Positions 8,139-17,195 are shown, numbered from the stretch's first letter. The stretch: 64,000 nt of DNA from Streptomyces tailanensis (GCF_008386495.1 NZ_VTHJ01000025.1:1-64000), one strand, 5' to 3'. The notes: generated by a model not told the origin, from the letters alone. Translations and numbers: made by a program.

Positions 8139-9080
8139 ATGCTGTTCCGGCAGCTCGAATACTTCGTGGCGGTGGCGAGGGAACGGCACTTCGCCCGGGC
8201 GGCGCAGTCCTGCTACGTCTCCCAGCCCGCGCTCTCGGCGGCGATCGCCAAACTGGAGCGGGAGCTGAACGTCACGCTCATCAACCGGGGACACAACTAC
8301 CAGGGCCTCACTCCCGAGGGTGAACGGCTCGTGGTGTGGGCCAAGCGCATCCTCGCCGAACAGGACGCGTTCAAGGCCGAGGTGGCCGCCGTGCAGTCCG
8401 GCATCACCGGCACGCTGCGGCTCGGTACCGACCCCACGGCCTCCACGACCCTGGCGCTTCCCGTGGCCGCGTTCTGCGCGGCGCACCCGCTGGCCAAGGT
8501 GCAGGTACGGTCCCGGCTGTCGACGAAGGAACTCCACCGCCAGCTGCGCGACTACGAACTCGATGTCGCGATCGCCCACTTCGACTCGGGCGACCAGGAA
8601 GGCCTGCAGGTCGTCCCCCTCTACCAGGAGCGCTACATGCTGCTGGTGTCGGACGACCATCTGGTGGCCCAGTCCGCCACCGTGACCTGGGCGGACGCCG
8701 CCCAGCTCCCCCTCGCGCTGCTGACTCCCGACATGCGGATCCGCCAGATCGTCGACACCGTCTTCGCGGAGAAGGGGTTCGTGGTGACCCCGCAGGTGGA
8801 GACGGATTCCATTGCCTCCCTCTACGCGCACGTGGGCGGAGGCGAATGGGCGAGCATCGTGCCGCACACCTGGCTGCGGGCGATGCCGGTGATCGGCCGG
8901 ACGAGAGCGCTGCCCCTGGTCGACCCGGAGGCCGGCGCCCAGGTCTCGGTGGTGATCCACGCGGCGACCCCCGGCTCGGTGGCCGCCCGTGCCTTCGTCA
9001 ACGCGGCGACGGGTCTGTCCCTGGACGACTTCTTCGCCCGGCCGCTCCCGGACGGGCACCGGGTCCGAACCGCCTCCTGA
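8139..9080 (+). CDS. LysR-family transcriptional regulator
   Basis: The 313-residue product has the standard N-terminal winged helix of LysR regulators (FRQLEYFVAVARERHFARAA, then SQPALSAAIAKLERELN) and a C-terminal periplasmic-binding-protein-like effector domain with GTLRLGTDPT at the domain hinge. ATG 8139 follows GAGAGGAG. The palindrome at 8088-8103 lies upstream. It converges with the acyl-CoA synthetase gene with a 9-base gap, so its own target may be any of the oxalate/formate promoters; the divergent region at 10665-10925 is a candidate. Ligand unknown; an organic acid such as oxalate or formate would fit the context. Confidence 0.92.
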   Translation: MLFRQLEYFVAVARERHFARAAQSCYVSQPALSAAIAKLERELNVTLINRGHNYQGLTPEGERLVVWAKRILAEQDAFKAEVAAVQSGITGTLRLGTDPTASTTLALPVAAFCAAHPLAKVQVRSRLSTKELHRQLRDYELDVAIAHFDSGDQEGLQVVPLYQERYMLLVSDDHLVAQSATVTWADAAQLPLALLTPDMRIRQIVDTVFAEKGFVVTPQVETDSIASLYAHVGGGEWASIVPHTWLRAMPVIGRTRALPLVDPEAGAQVSVVIHAATPGSVAARAFVNAATGLSLDDFFARPLPDGHRVRTAS

Positions 9081-9089
9081 AAGCCCCGG

Positions 9090-10664
9090 TCAGGGCGCGT
9101 ACAGGGCCTGCACGGCCCTCCGGTCCAGACCGCCCTTCGCGGTGTACGGCAGCGTGGCGACCAGCTCGATCCGGTCGGGCACCTCGAACGCGGCCAGCCG
9201 GTCCCGGCAGTACCGCAGGATCTGCGCGGGCCCGACGCTCTCGCCCTCGCGCACGACCACGGCGGCCCCGACCCGCTGCCCGTACACCGTGTCGGGGACG
9301 GCGAACACGGCCGCCTCGGCCACCCCCGGGCATCCGGCGAGGATGTCCTCGACATACTCGGGCGAGATCTTCTCGCCGCCACGGTTGATGAGGTTCTTGA
9401 TCCGCCCGGTCAGGGACAGCTGGCCGTCCCCGTCCAGCGCGCCCAGGTCGCCGGTGCGCAGCCACCCGTCGACGAACGTGTACGCCGTTCCCTCACGGTC
9501 GGCGAGATAGCCGCGGGCGACGGTGGGCCCCTGCACCCACACCTCGCCCTCGACACCCACGGGACAGACCCGCCCGTTCCTGTCCACGACCCGGACCTCG
9601 ACCCCCGTCGGCCGGCCGACCGACCCGTGCTTCAGCGCCCCCCGGCCGGGCAGCGGCTCACTGGTCGCCTGGTGCGAGGACTCGGTCATCCCGTACGCGG
9701 ACAGCAGCGGCACGCCCAACGTGCGCTCAAGCGCCCGTTGTGTGGCCGTGTTGAGGGGAGCGCTGCAACTGCGTACGAACTTCAGCGGTGGCGCCTGTGG
9801 GCCCGGATCCTCCCGCTCGGAACGGTCCAGCAGGATCTCGTGGATGGCCGGGACCGCGGTGAACCAGGTGGCCGACACGGCACGCATGTCGTCCCAGAAC
9901 GTGCCCGCCGAGAACCGTCCCCGCTCGGGCAGCAGCACACGGCCTCCGCTGGCCAGGGTGGCCAGCAGCGCCGCGAACAGCCCATGGCCGTGGAAGAACG
10001 GCATCACCGCGACCGTCGCGTCATCGGGGCCCAACTCGTAGGCGCCACAGGTGTTCTGGACCGATGCCGCCACGTTGGAGTGGGTCAGCGGGACCATCTT
10101 CGCCCGGCCGGTGGTTCCGGCGGTGAACAGGACGAGGGCGTCCTGATCCGACAACTCCTCCGCCGCACCCCGTACATGAGGAGCGGCACCGGGATCGAGT
10201 GCGATCGTCGCCGTGCCCGCCCGGGAGACGTCCACGCGCAGCGGCCACGCCGGGACGGGCAGCGCGACACCCGTCGCTTCGGGCCCCACCAGCACGGCCC
10301 GTGCTCCCAACGCCGCAAGGCGCTCGGAGAGTTGGGACGCGGGCAGTGCCGGATCCAGCGGAGCGACCACCAGCCCGGCGCGCGCCGCACCGAGCAACGC
10401 GACGACGAACTCCGCGGTGTTGGCACAGATCAGGCCGACCGCGTCACCGCGGCGCAACCCGGTGCCGCGGAGCCGGGCGGCCACGTCGTCGGCCAGTGCG
10501 CCGAGACCCCGGTAGGACAGGTGCACCCGCTCGCCCGTGACGACGAGGGCCTGGGCGTACGGGCGGGTCCGCACGTGTGCGTCGAGGAGATCGGCGAGGC
10601 CCGTGACCGTCGGAGGCCGGTACCCGTCCGCGTCCCGCACGGATGCCGCGGCCGCAACGGCCAT
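9090..10664 (-). CDS. AMP-forming acyl-CoA synthetase, probable oxalate-CoA ligase
   Basis: The 524-residue enzyme belongs to the ANL superfamily. Visible motifs are the P-loop FTAGTTGRAKMVPLTHSN near residue 170, YGMTESSHQ near 325, the TGD hinge region (GWLRTGDLG near 405) and GRIKNLINRGGEKISP near 425, with the adenylation lysine region near the C-terminus (PYTAKGGLDRR). The sequence is of the oxalyl-CoA synthetase/Pcs60-like subgroup by feel, and the gene is divergent from oxalyl-CoA decarboxylase, so activation of oxalate with ATP and CoA is the most likely role. ATG 10664 has a G-rich Shine-Dalgarno. Substrate is inferred from context, not proven. Confidence 0.85.
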   Translation of the reverse strand: MAVAAAASVRDADGYRPPTVTGLADLLDAHVRTRPYAQALVVTGERVHLSYRGLGALADDVAARLRGTGLRRGDAVGLICANTAEFVVALLGAARAGLVVAPLDPALPASQLSERLAALGARAVLVGPEATGVALPVPAWPLRVDVSRAGTATIALDPGAAPHVRGAAEELSDQDALVLFTAGTTGRAKMVPLTHSNVAASVQNTCGAYELGPDDATVAVMPFFHGHGLFAALLATLASGGRVLLPERGRFSAGTFWDDMRAVSATWFTAVPAIHEILLDRSEREDPGPQAPPLKFVRSCSAPLNTATQRALERTLGVPLLSAYGMTESSHQATSEPLPGRGALKHGSVGRPTGVEVRVVDRNGRVCPVGVEGEVWVQGPTVARGYLADREGTAYTFVDGWLRTGDLGALDGDGQLSLTGRIKNLINRGGEKISPEYVEDILAGCPGVAEAAVFAVPDTVYGQRVGAAVVVREGESVGPAQILRYCRDRLAAFEVPDRIELVATLPYTAKGGLDRRAVQALYAP

Positions 10665-10760
10665 GACCCCACCCCCTCGCCTCGCGCCGGATCCGATGAA
10701 GCAGTCCTCTGCGAGCCTGCGGTGGCACACGGCGCACGTCCAATACCCGCTGGCGAACGG

Positions 10761-10829
10761 TCGATAGCAGCCGTCTATCAAGCAAGCTGCGAAGCCCCTG
10801 AGCAGCCGTCGATAGATGCTGTTTATCGG
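10761..10829. promoter_or_regulatory. two 19-21-bp operator-like dyads in the synthetase/decarboxylase divergent promoter
   Basis: The consensus TCGATAGNNGCNGTNTATC occurs at 10761-10779 and again at 10809-10827, both in the same orientation and 48 bases apart. Each contains the dyad GATA...TATC. The 48-bp period is between four and five helical turns. The pair lies in the 261-bp region between the divergent acyl-CoA synthetase and oxalyl-CoA decarboxylase genes and differs from the GTATAC-type sites, so a second regulator, for instance the LysR protein at 8139, may act here. Confidence 0.6.
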
Positions 10830-10925
10830 CTGGTCGCCGATGGGTCTTGGACGTGGGCGGGCGCGCTGCGGATCGTGAGAGAAGTAGCCGCTCCGGCAGG
10901 ACCTGCCCAAGGAGGACCTCGGACC

Positions 10926-12674
10926 ATGACCGCCCCCTCGCCACTGGAGACCGCGGCAGCAGCCGACGTTCCGACCGAGCTCACCGACGGGTACCACCTG
11001 GTCGTCGACGCGCTCAAGATGAACGACGTCGACACCATCTACGGGGTGGTCGGCATCCCGATCACCGACCTGGCCCGACTCGCCCAGGCCCAGGGCATCC
11101 GCTACGTCGGTTTCCGTCACGAGAGCAACGCCGGACACGCGGCGGCCATCGCCGGCTACCTCAACAAGAAACCGGGCGTGGCGCTGACGGTGTCGGCACC
11201 GGGCTTCCTCAACGGTCTGGTCGCGCTGGCGAACGCGACCACCAACTGCTTCCCGATGGTCCAGATCTCCGGCTCCAGCGAGCGCCACCTCGTCGACCTC
11301 AAGCAGGGCGACTACGAGGAGATGGACCAGCTCGCCGCCGCGCAGCCGTTCGTCAAGGCCGCGTACCGGGTCAGCCGGGTCGAGGACATCGGCCGCGGCA
11401 TCGCCCGCGCGCTGCGCACCGCGATCTCCGGGCGCCCCGGCGGGGTGTACCTCGACATCCCCGCGGCGGTGCTCGGCTCCATCATGCCCAAGGAGGAGGG
11501 TGACAGGACGCTGAGCCGTCTCGTCGACCCTGCCCCGCGCCAGCTGCCCGCGCCGGAGGCCGTGGACCGGGCGATCGAGCTCCTGGCCTCCGCCGAGCGC
11601 CCGCTGGTGGTGCTCGGCAAGGGCGCCGCGTACGCCCAGGCCGACGCCAAGGTACGGGAGTTCATCGAGTCCACCGGCATCCCGTACGTACCGATGTCGA
11701 TGGCCAAGGGCCTGCTGCCCGACGACCACCCGCAGTCGGCCGCCACAGCCCGCTCCCTGGCCCTGAAGAAGGCCGACGTCGTGATGCTGATCGGCGCCCG
11801 CCTCAACTGGCTGCTGGGCCACGGTCAGACGGGCTGGAACCCCGACGCCAAGTTCGTCCAGATCGACATCGACCCCAAGGAGATGGACAGCAACCAGCCC
11901 ATCGCCGCTCCGCTCGTCGGGGACATCGAGTCGGTGCTCGACGCGCTTGCCGACCGCACCAAGCCCGGCCAGATCCAGGCCCCCTCGGCCTGGCGGGACG
12001 AACTCGGGGCGCGCTCGGCGCAGAACGTCGCCAAGATGGCCAAGCGTCTGGAGGCCGACCCGCACCCCATGCAGTTCATGGGCGCCCTGAAGGCCGTACG
12101 CGACGTCGTGCACCAGCACCCGGAGACGTACATCGTCAACGAGGGCGCCAACGCCCTGGACATCGCACGCAACGTCATCGACATGCACGTCCCGCGCCAC
12201 CGCCTCGACAGCGGCACCTGGGGCGTCATGGGCATCGGCATGGGCTACGCCATCGCCGCCGCCGTCGAGAGCGGCGCCCCGGTCGTGGCCATCGAGGGTG
12301 ACAGCGCCTTCGGGTTCAGCGGCATCGAGATCGAGACGATCTGCCGCTACAACCTGCCCGTCGTCACCGTGATCATGAACAACGGCGGCGTCTACCGCGG
12401 CGACGACGTCAACCCGTACGACGAGGCCCCCTCGCCCACGACCCTCATGGCGGCCGCCCGCCACGACCTGCTGATCGAGGCGTTCGGCGGCAAGGGCTAC
12501 CGCGCCACCACGCCCGCCGAGGTCACCGCCGCCCTCACCGAGGCCCTCGCCTCCGGCGGCCCGGCGCTCATCGACTGCGTGATCGACCCCTCGGCCGGCA
12601 CCGAGAGCGGCCACATCTCGCACCTGAACCCCAAGGGCATCACCGTCGGCAACATCACGCCGGCCAAGAAGTGA
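10926..12674 (+). CDS. oxc: oxalyl-CoA decarboxylase (thiamine diphosphate dependent)
   Basis: The 582-residue enzyme decarboxylates oxalyl-CoA to formyl-CoA and CO2. It is a three-domain ThDP enzyme: the PYR domain has the activating Glu in [12 protein letters not shown] near residue 60, the central domain has [19 protein letters not shown], and the PP domain has the Mg/ThDP motif [14 protein letters not shown] with the downstream MNNGG near residues 455-490. [16 protein letters not shown] near the N-terminus and the NPYDEAPSP segment are typical of oxalyl-CoA decarboxylases. ATG 10926 follows AGGAGGACCTCGGACC. It sits directly upstream of the formyl-CoA transferase with a 29-base gap; two dyads at 10761-10829 lie in its promoter region. 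Confidence 0.95.
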   Translation: MTAPSPLETAAAADVPTELTDGYHLVVDALKMNDVDTIYGVVGIPITDLARLAQAQGIRYVGFRHESNAGHAAAIAGYLNKKPGVALTVSAPGFLNGLVALANATTNCFPMVQISGSSERHLVDLKQGDYEEMDQLAAAQPFVKAAYRVSRVEDIGRGIARALRTAISGRPGGVYLDIPAAVLGSIMPKEEGDRTLSRLVDPAPRQLPAPEAVDRAIELLASAERPLVVLGKGAAYAQADAKVREFIESTGIPYVPMSMAKGLLPDDHPQSAATARSLALKKADVVMLIGARLNWLLGHGQTGWNPDAKFVQIDIDPKEMDSNQPIAAPLVGDIESVLDALADRTKPGQIQAPSAWRDELGARSAQNVAKMAKRLEADPHPMQFMGALKAVRDVVHQHPETYIVNEGANALDIARNVIDMHVPRHRLDSGTWGVMGIGMGYAIAAAVESGAPVVAIEGDSAFGFSGIEIETICRYNLPVVTVIMNNGGVYRGDDVNPYDEAPSPTTLMAAARHDLLIEAFGGKGYRATTPAEVTAALTEALASGGPALIDCVIDPSAGTESGHISHLNPKGITVGNITPAKK

Positions 12675-12703
12675 CCACGCAACTTCACGAAAAGGAAGCA
12701 GAC

Positions 12704-13960
12704 ATGAGTGAAAAGCCGCTCGCCGGAATCAAGGTGATCGACTTCACCGGGGTCCAGGCCGGTCCCGCCTGCACGCAGATGCTCGCCTGGTTCGGCGCCG
12801 ACGTCCTGAAGGTGGAGCGCCCCAACGGCGGCGACGTGACGCGCCGTCAACTCAGGGACATCGAGGACCTGGACGCTCTCTACTTCACGATGCTCAACAG
12901 CAACAAGCGCTCCCTCGCCATCAACACCAAGACCCCCGAGGGCAAGGAGGTCCTGGAAAAGCTCATCAGGGAAGCCGACGTCCTGGTGGAGAACTTCGGC
13001 CCGGGCGCGATGGACCGGATGGGCTTCCCCTGGGAGCGCATCCAGGAGCTCAACCCGCGCCTGATCTTCGGCTCGGTCAAGGGCTTCAACGACCAGTCGT
13101 CCTGGAACGACCTCAAGGTCTATGAGAACGTCGCCCAGTGCGCGGGCGGCGCCGCCTCCACCACCGGCTTCTGGGACGGCCCGCCGACCATCTCCGGCGC
13201 CGCCATCGGTGACACCAACACCGGTATGCACCTGGCGATCGGCATCCTCACCGCGATCATCGACCGGAACAGGACCGGCAAGGGCCAGAAGGTGTCCGTC
13301 TCCATGCAGGACGCCGTGCTCAACCTCTGCCGCGTCAAGCTGCGCGACCAGCAGCGCCTGGAGCGGGTCGGCTACCTGGAGGAGTACCCGCAGTACCCCA
13401 ACGGCGAGTTCACCGACGTGGTGCCGCGCGGCGGCAACGCGGGCGGCGGCGGCCAGCCCGGCTGGGTGCTCAAGTGCAAGGGCTGGGAGACCGACCCGAA
13501 CGCGTACATCTACTTCACCATCCAGGAGCAGAACTGGAAGCGCACCGCCGAGGCGATCGGTCACCCCGAGTGGGCCGAGGACCCGGAGTACGCCACCGCG
13601 CGCGCCCGCCAGAACCACATCTTCGAGATCTTCGAGGAGATCGAGAAGTGGCTCGCGGACAAGACCAAGTACGAGGCGGTCAACATCCTGCGTGAGTGGG
13701 AGGTGCCCTGTGCCCCGGTGATGAGCATGAAGGAGATCGCCTACGACGAGGACCTGCGCAAGAGCGGCACGGTCGTCGAGGTCGACCAGAAGGGCCGCGG
13801 CACCTACCTGACCGTCGGCAGCCCGGTGAAGTTCTCCTCCTTCAAGCCGGATGTCGCCGGTGCCCCGCTCCTCGGCGAGCACAGCTCCGAGGTCCTGGTC
13901 GAACTGGGCTACGACGAGGAGACCATCGGCCGGCTGAAGGAGAACGGCGTCATCGTCTGA
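12704..13960 (+). CDS. frc: formyl-CoA:oxalate CoA-transferase
   Basis: The 418-residue enzyme moves CoA from formyl-CoA to oxalate, releasing formate. It is a family III CoA-transferase of the Frc type: [14 protein letters not shown] at the N-terminus, the catalytic Asp at about residue 170 in [10 protein letters not shown], and the glycine loop [11 protein letters not shown] near residue 247 that closes over the active site in Oxalobacter Frc. Length and C-terminus (LKENGVIV) are normal. ATG 12704 is preceded by AAGGAAG. It is co-transcribed with oxc and ends at a strong terminator. Formate produced here would feed the fds-encoded dehydrogenase. Confidence 0.95.
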   Translation: MSEKPLAGIKVIDFTGVQAGPACTQMLAWFGADVLKVERPNGGDVTRRQLRDIEDLDALYFTMLNSNKRSLAINTKTPEGKEVLEKLIREADVLVENFGPGAMDRMGFPWERIQELNPRLIFGSVKGFNDQSSWNDLKVYENVAQCAGGAASTTGFWDGPPTISGAAIGDTNTGMHLAIGILTAIIDRNRTGKGQKVSVSMQDAVLNLCRVKLRDQQRLERVGYLEEYPQYPNGEFTDVVPRGGNAGGGGQPGWVLKCKGWETDPNAYIYFTIQEQNWKRTAEAIGHPEWAEDPEYATARARQNHIFEIFEEIEKWLADKTKYEAVNILREWEVPCAPVMSMKEIAYDEDLRKSGTVVEVDQKGRGTYLTVGSPVKFSSFKPDVAGAPLLGEHSSEVLVELGYDEETIGRLKENGVIV

Positions 13961-13979
13961 CCCCGGCCGTCCCACGCGA

Positions 13980-14011
13980 AAGCGGCCGTGGCCTTCGGGC
14001 CACGGCCGCTT
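13980..14011 (+). terminator. strong hairpin terminator after oxc-frc
   Basis: A perfect 14-bp stem (13980-13993 with 13998-14011) closes on a stable TTCG tetraloop, 19 bases after the frc stop and between convergent genes, so it may serve both strands. Confidence 0.9.
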
Positions 14012-14030
14012 CTCCCTTGTCCGGTGCGGC

Positions 14031-14450
14031 TCAGACCGTGGCCTCGGCCCGCCGCCGCATCAGCTCCCGCTCGCGTCGCGCGGTGACGTCCCGGATGACC
14101 GCACCGCAGTACGTGCTGCCGTCGGGGCCCGGCAGCATCACCACGCTGAACTCGATGGACAGCTTGCGGCCGTCCGCCGCCAGCGCGGGAACGTTCAGCA
14201 GGTCCGCCTCCCCGTACTTGCTGGACCCCCGGTCCATGGCCTCCTGGAAGCCGTCCCAGTGACGCTTGCGATGCCTCTCGGGGATGATGACGTCCAGACT
14301 GCGACCGTCCACATCGGCCGCCGGGAACCCGAAGATGCGCTCCGCACCCCGGTTCCAGTAGCGGATCAGTCCTTCACCGTCGATGATCACGATGCCGTCG
14401 GGCGCCTGGGCGGCCATTCCCAGCACCACCTCGGGATTCAGATCTTCCAT
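14031..14450 (-). CDS. small single PAS-domain protein
   Basis: The 139-residue product is essentially one PAS domain: PDGIVIIDGEGLIRYWNRGAE near residue 17, RIFGFPAADVDGRSLDVIIP following, and a PAC-like segment ending in GAVIRDVTARRERE. There is no kinase, cyclase or DNA-binding domain, so it is probably a stand-alone sensor that works with a partner. The ATG at 14450 follows GGAGGCGAC. The doubled GTATACAG operator upstream suggests that it belongs to the same regulon as the oxalate/formate genes. What it senses (redox, haem, flavin or ligand) cannot be told. Confidence 0.8.
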   Translation of the reverse strand: MEDLNPEVVLGMAAQAPDGIVIIDGEGLIRYWNRGAERIFGFPAADVDGRSLDVIIPERHRKRHWDGFQEAMDRGSSKYGEADLLNVPALAADGRKLSIEFSVVMLPGPDGSTYCGAVIRDVTARRERELMRRRAEATV

Positions 14451-14493
14451 GTCGCCTCCGAGCCGGGGCCATTGGATACTGAACGTACGACGG

Positions 14494-14518
14494 CAGTATA
14501 CAGATAATCGTATACAGG
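14494..14518. promoter_or_regulatory. doubled GTATACAG operator upstream of the PAS gene
   Basis: GTATACAG occurs at 14496-14503 and 14510-14517, and the first copy is part of the palindrome CTGTATACTG on the opposite strand. The same word occurs at 2725-2732 before fdsG. The site is 44-68 bases upstream of the PAS gene start. Confidence 0.5.
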
Positions 14519-14563
14519 ATCCACTTCGCCTGATCGCCATCCGCGCCCGGCTCACATGACGGA

Positions 14564-14613
14564 GGCGGGACCCCGCCGACGCAGGGGGCGCTCCCCGCCG
14601 CAGAGGTCCCGCC
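14564..14613 (-). terminator. possible terminator downstream of the ketopantoate reductase-like gene
   Basis: GGCGGGACC (14564-14572) pairs with GGTCCCGCC (14605-14613) around a GC-rich loop. It lies just after the small minus-strand frame ending at 14634. Confidence 0.4.
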
Positions 14614-14633
14614 GTCGTGCAGCGGGGGGCCGG

Positions 14634-14732
14634 TCAGCCCTGGGTGGCCGCGCCCCGCAGGGTGATGCGGTCCGCTCCCGCGTACACGTTCATGGAAGTG
14701 CCGTCCGGTATCGGCGAGTCGAGCCGTCTCAT
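14634..14732 (-). CDS. possible 32-residue ORF coupled to the ketopantoate reductase-like gene
   Basis: An ATG at 14732 overlaps the stop of the upstream gene as ATGA and opens a 32-codon frame that contains MNVYAGADRITLRG. The composition looks protein-like, and the overlap would give translational coupling, but no family is recognised. It may be the C-terminal remnant of a larger gene. Low confidence. Confidence 0.3.
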   Translation of the reverse strand: MRRLDSPIPDGTSMNVYAGADRITLRGAATQG

Positions 14733-15700
14733 GCGGCGGTCCGGTGGGCGAGGAGGTCGCTGATGGCGTGGACGGTTCGGAGGGTGGGGACGTGGGTGCC
14801 GGTGATGTCGGCGAGTTCGATGACGGCCGTGAGGAGGACGTCGAGTTCGAGTGGTTTGCCGGCTTCGAGGTCCTGGAGGGTGGAGGTGCGGTGGTCGCCG
14901 ACGCGTTCGGCGCCGGCGAGGCGGCGTTCGATGGATACGCCGACCTCGCAGCCGAGGGCTTCGGCGACGGCGAGGGTTTCTCGCATCATGGTTTGGATGA
15001 CGTGGCGGGTGCCGCCGTGGTGGCACATCTGGCGCATGGTGGCGCGGGCCAGTGCGCTGATCGGGTTGAAGCTGATGTTGCCGAGCAGTTTGAGCCAGAT
15101 GTCGTTGCGCAGGTCTTTTTCGACCGGGCATTTCAGCCCGCCGGCCTGCATGGCCTCGCTGAACGCACGGCAGCGGGCCGAACTGCTGCGGTCGGGTTCG
15201 CCGACGGAGAAGCGGGTGCCTTCCAGGTGGCGGACCACGCCGGGGGCGTCGAGTTCTGTGGCGGCGTAGACGACGCAGCCGATGGCGCGCCGCGGGGCGA
15301 GCACGGCGCTGACCGCCCCGCCGGGGTCGACGCTTTCGATGCGGTGGCCGTCGTGGGGTCCCCCGTGGCGGTGGAAGTACCACCAGGGGATGCCGTTCTG
15401 GGCGGCGATGACCGAGGTGTCCTTGTGGAGCAGGGGCTCGATGAGCGGCCCGCACGCCGCGTACGAGTTGGCCTTCAGCCCGAGGAAGACGTAGTCGACC
15501 GGGCCGATGTCGGTCGGGTTGTCGGTGGCGTGAGCGTGGGCGGTGAAGTCGCCGCGAGGGCTGAGGATCTTCACGCCGTGGCGCCTCATGGCCGCGAGGT
15601 GCGGTCCACGGGCGATGAGGTGGACGTCGGCTCCTGCGCGGTGCAGGGCGGCGCCGACGTAGGCGCCGATGGCTCCGGCGCCGAGAACTGCGACTTTCAC
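14729..15700 (-). CDS. 2-dehydropantoate 2-reductase (PanE/ApbA) family oxidoreductase
   Basis: The 323-residue protein has the N-terminal NADPH-binding loop VAVLGAGAIGAYVG and a C-terminal helical domain with the conserved Lys/Asn region WLKLLGNISFNPISAL. Family members reduce ketopantoate to pantoate, but many paralogues act on other 2-oxo acids; location beside the oxalate locus argues for a catabolic 2-oxo or hydroxy acid rather than pantothenate synthesis, which is inference. Start is GTG 15700 preceded by GGAGCG. It is divergent from the GntR gene at 16001, with an imperfect TTGTCTACAGG element near 15761-15771 resembling the locus operator. Confidence 0.85.
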   Translation of the reverse strand: MKVAVLGAGAIGAYVGAALHRAGADVHLIARGPHLAAMRRHGVKILSPRGDFTAHAHATDNPTDIGPVDYVFLGLKANSYAACGPLIEPLLHKDTSVIAAQNGIPWWYFHRHGGPHDGHRIESVDPGGAVSAVLAPRRAIGCVVYAATELDAPGVVRHLEGTRFSVGEPDRSSSARCRAFSEAMQAGGLKCPVEKDLRNDIWLKLLGNISFNPISALARATMRQMCHHGGTRHVIQTMMRETLAVAEALGCEVGVSIERRLAGAERVGDHRTSTLQDLEAGKPLELDVLLTAVIELADITGTHVPTLRTVHAISDLLAHRTAA

Positions 15701-16000
15701 TGGATGGCGCTCCGTTCGGTCGAGGGTGTACCGCGGAACTTGGAAAGTGTTGACGAAATATTGTCTACAGGATGGAACGTGGTGCAGCAAGGGTTCAGGA
15801 CGGCGCCGGGCGGTCCTCGCATGCCTCGCGAGGTGCCCCGATCGCCTGCCCCACCGCGCCCGTGAGCTGCCGCCGCGCCTCGCCGCGACCGGCCCGACTC
15901 TGCTGTGTCCAGGCGTTTTGTGCGCCGTAGACTGTAGGCGAAAGCCAATTCATACTTGGCTCTCGCACACAGCGATGCCGCTGCTGACAAGGGGGCCGTG

Positions 16001-16678
16001 ATGTTGTCGACGACAGGACTGCCGCAGGGTGCGGTGCCCAAGCTCGAACGACCCGGCCCGCTGCGTGACCGCGTCTACGAGGCGCTGCTCGAACTCATCA
16101 CCACCCGTGCCCTCCAGCCCGGCCAGCACCTGGTCGAGAACGAGCTCGCGGGCCACCTCGGGGTCTCCCGGCAGCCGGTGCGCGAGGCACTCCAGCGGCT
16201 GAACACCGAGGGGTGGGTCGATCTCCGGCCTGCCCAGGGCGCGTTCGTGCACGAGCCCACCGAGGAGGAGGCCGACCAACTCCTCACCGTGCGCACACTG
16301 TTGGAGGCTGAGGCCGCCCGGCTCGCCGCCGCCAACGCGGGGGCCGCCGCCATCGACGCGCTGGAGGAGATGTGCGCGGAGGGCGAGCGCGCGGTCGCCG
16401 ACGACGATGTGGACGCCGCGGTCGCGATGAACGCCCGGCTGCACGCGAAGGTGATGGAGCTGGCGGGCAACGCCGTACTGGCGGAGCTGGCCGCACAGGT
16501 CGACCGACGTGTCCGCTGGTACTACACACCGGTCGCCCGGCAGCGCGGCCGCCAGTCCTGGAACGAGCACCGTGAGCTGATCGCGGCGATCGCGGACCGC
16601 GACGAGCAGCGCGCCACGGCCGTCATGCGTGCCCACACCGAACACACACGGAAGAGCTACCACGAGCGGGAGAAGTAG
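16001..16678 (+). CDS. GntR-family transcriptional regulator with FCD domain (second paralogue)
   Basis: The 225-residue product has the GntR winged helix (LRDRVYEALLELITTRALQPG; LGVSRQPVREALQRLN) and an FCD helical domain (MNARLHAKVME; NEHRELIAAIADRD). It is strongly similar to the regulator at 1826-2518 throughout, including GWVDLRPAQGAFVH, so the pair arose by duplication. ATG 16001 follows AAGGGGGCC; an in-frame ATG 45 bases upstream is less likely. It is divergent from the ketopantoate reductase-like gene, the obvious local target. The two paralogues may recognise overlapping operators with different ligands. Confidence 0.92.
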   Translation: MLSTTGLPQGAVPKLERPGPLRDRVYEALLELITTRALQPGQHLVENELAGHLGVSRQPVREALQRLNTEGWVDLRPAQGAFVHEPTEEEADQLLTVRTLLEAEAARLAAANAGAAAIDALEEMCAEGERAVADDDVDAAVAMNARLHAKVMELAGNAVLAELAAQVDRRVRWYYTPVARQRGRQSWNEHRELIAAIADRDEQRATAVMRAHTEHTRKSYHEREK

Positions 16679-16838
16679 GGATCCGGCCGCGGTCGGCTAG
16701 GGGGAGGGCTGCCTGGCCCGAGCGCGCGTCCGGGATCACTGCCGGGCCACGGATATGCAGGTGAAGGGCGCTCCGAAAGCTTGGTATTGTTGTCCATGTC
16801 GCCGCGGGGAACACCCCCGGCAAGGCGACAGACACCTG

Positions 16839-16923
16839 GTCCGGGTGGCGGAATGGCAGACGCGCTAGCTTGAGGTGCTAGTGCCCTTTATCGGGCGTGG
16901 GGGTTCAAGTCCCCCCTCGGACA
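16839..16923 (+). tRNA. tRNA-Leu (anticodon GAG)
   Basis: The 7-bp acceptor stem GTCCGGG/CTCGGAC, an anticodon stem CTAGC/GCTAG around the loop TTGAGGT (anticodon GAG at 16872-16874), a long class II variable arm and the GGTTCAAGTCC T-loop region are all visible. The length of 85 bases is right for a leucine tRNA. CCA is not encoded. It reads CUC codons. Confidence 0.93.
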
Positions 16924-16927
16924 CATC

Positions 16928-16961
16928 AACCCCATCGACCGGTTTCCGGTCGGTGGGGTTT
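16928..16961 (+). terminator. hairpin terminator after tRNA-Leu
   Basis: AACCCCA-T-CGACCGG pairs with CCGGTCG-G-TGGGGTT around a TTC/TTTC loop, starting five bases after the tRNA and ending in TTTCTCGTT. Confidence 0.8.
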
Positions 16962-17078
16962 CTCGTTGTCCCGGGCCCGGCGCGGTCCGTCGCGTGCCCT
17001 CGAAAAATGCGGTGACCCCGCCCCGTCGTCCTCCCTAGACTCACCCCACCGAACGACGAGAGAGAGGGGAATCCGGCC

Positions 17079-17195
17079 ATGCGTGAGCGCCCCGCTGTCG
17101 TCGTTCCCCGTTCCCTGTACGAGGTGATCCTCGTGTCCTCGTTCGTCCGGTGCCCGCTGCGCGGCCGGTACCGGATGTCCGTGACGAACGTCTGA
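17079..17195 (+). CDS. possible 38-residue leader peptide upstream of the EF-G paralogue
   Basis: ATG 17079 follows AGAGAGGGGA and opens a 38-codon frame ending 121 bases before the EF-G-like start. It contains VPRSLYEVILVSSFVRC and resembles no family known to me. The leader is followed by a small hairpin (GGAGC-GACA-GCTCC, near 17219-17232). Translation-coupled attenuation is common before genes that act on the ribosome, so a regulatory uORF is possible. It may also be chance. Confidence 0.35.
   Translation: MRERPAVVVPRSLYEVILVSSFVRCPLRGRYRMSVTNV

Noticed and set aside
16839-16961. tRNA-borne attachment site of an integrated element
   Set aside because: No second copy of the tRNA 3' end and no integrase gene was found in the window, so there is no evidence of integration here.
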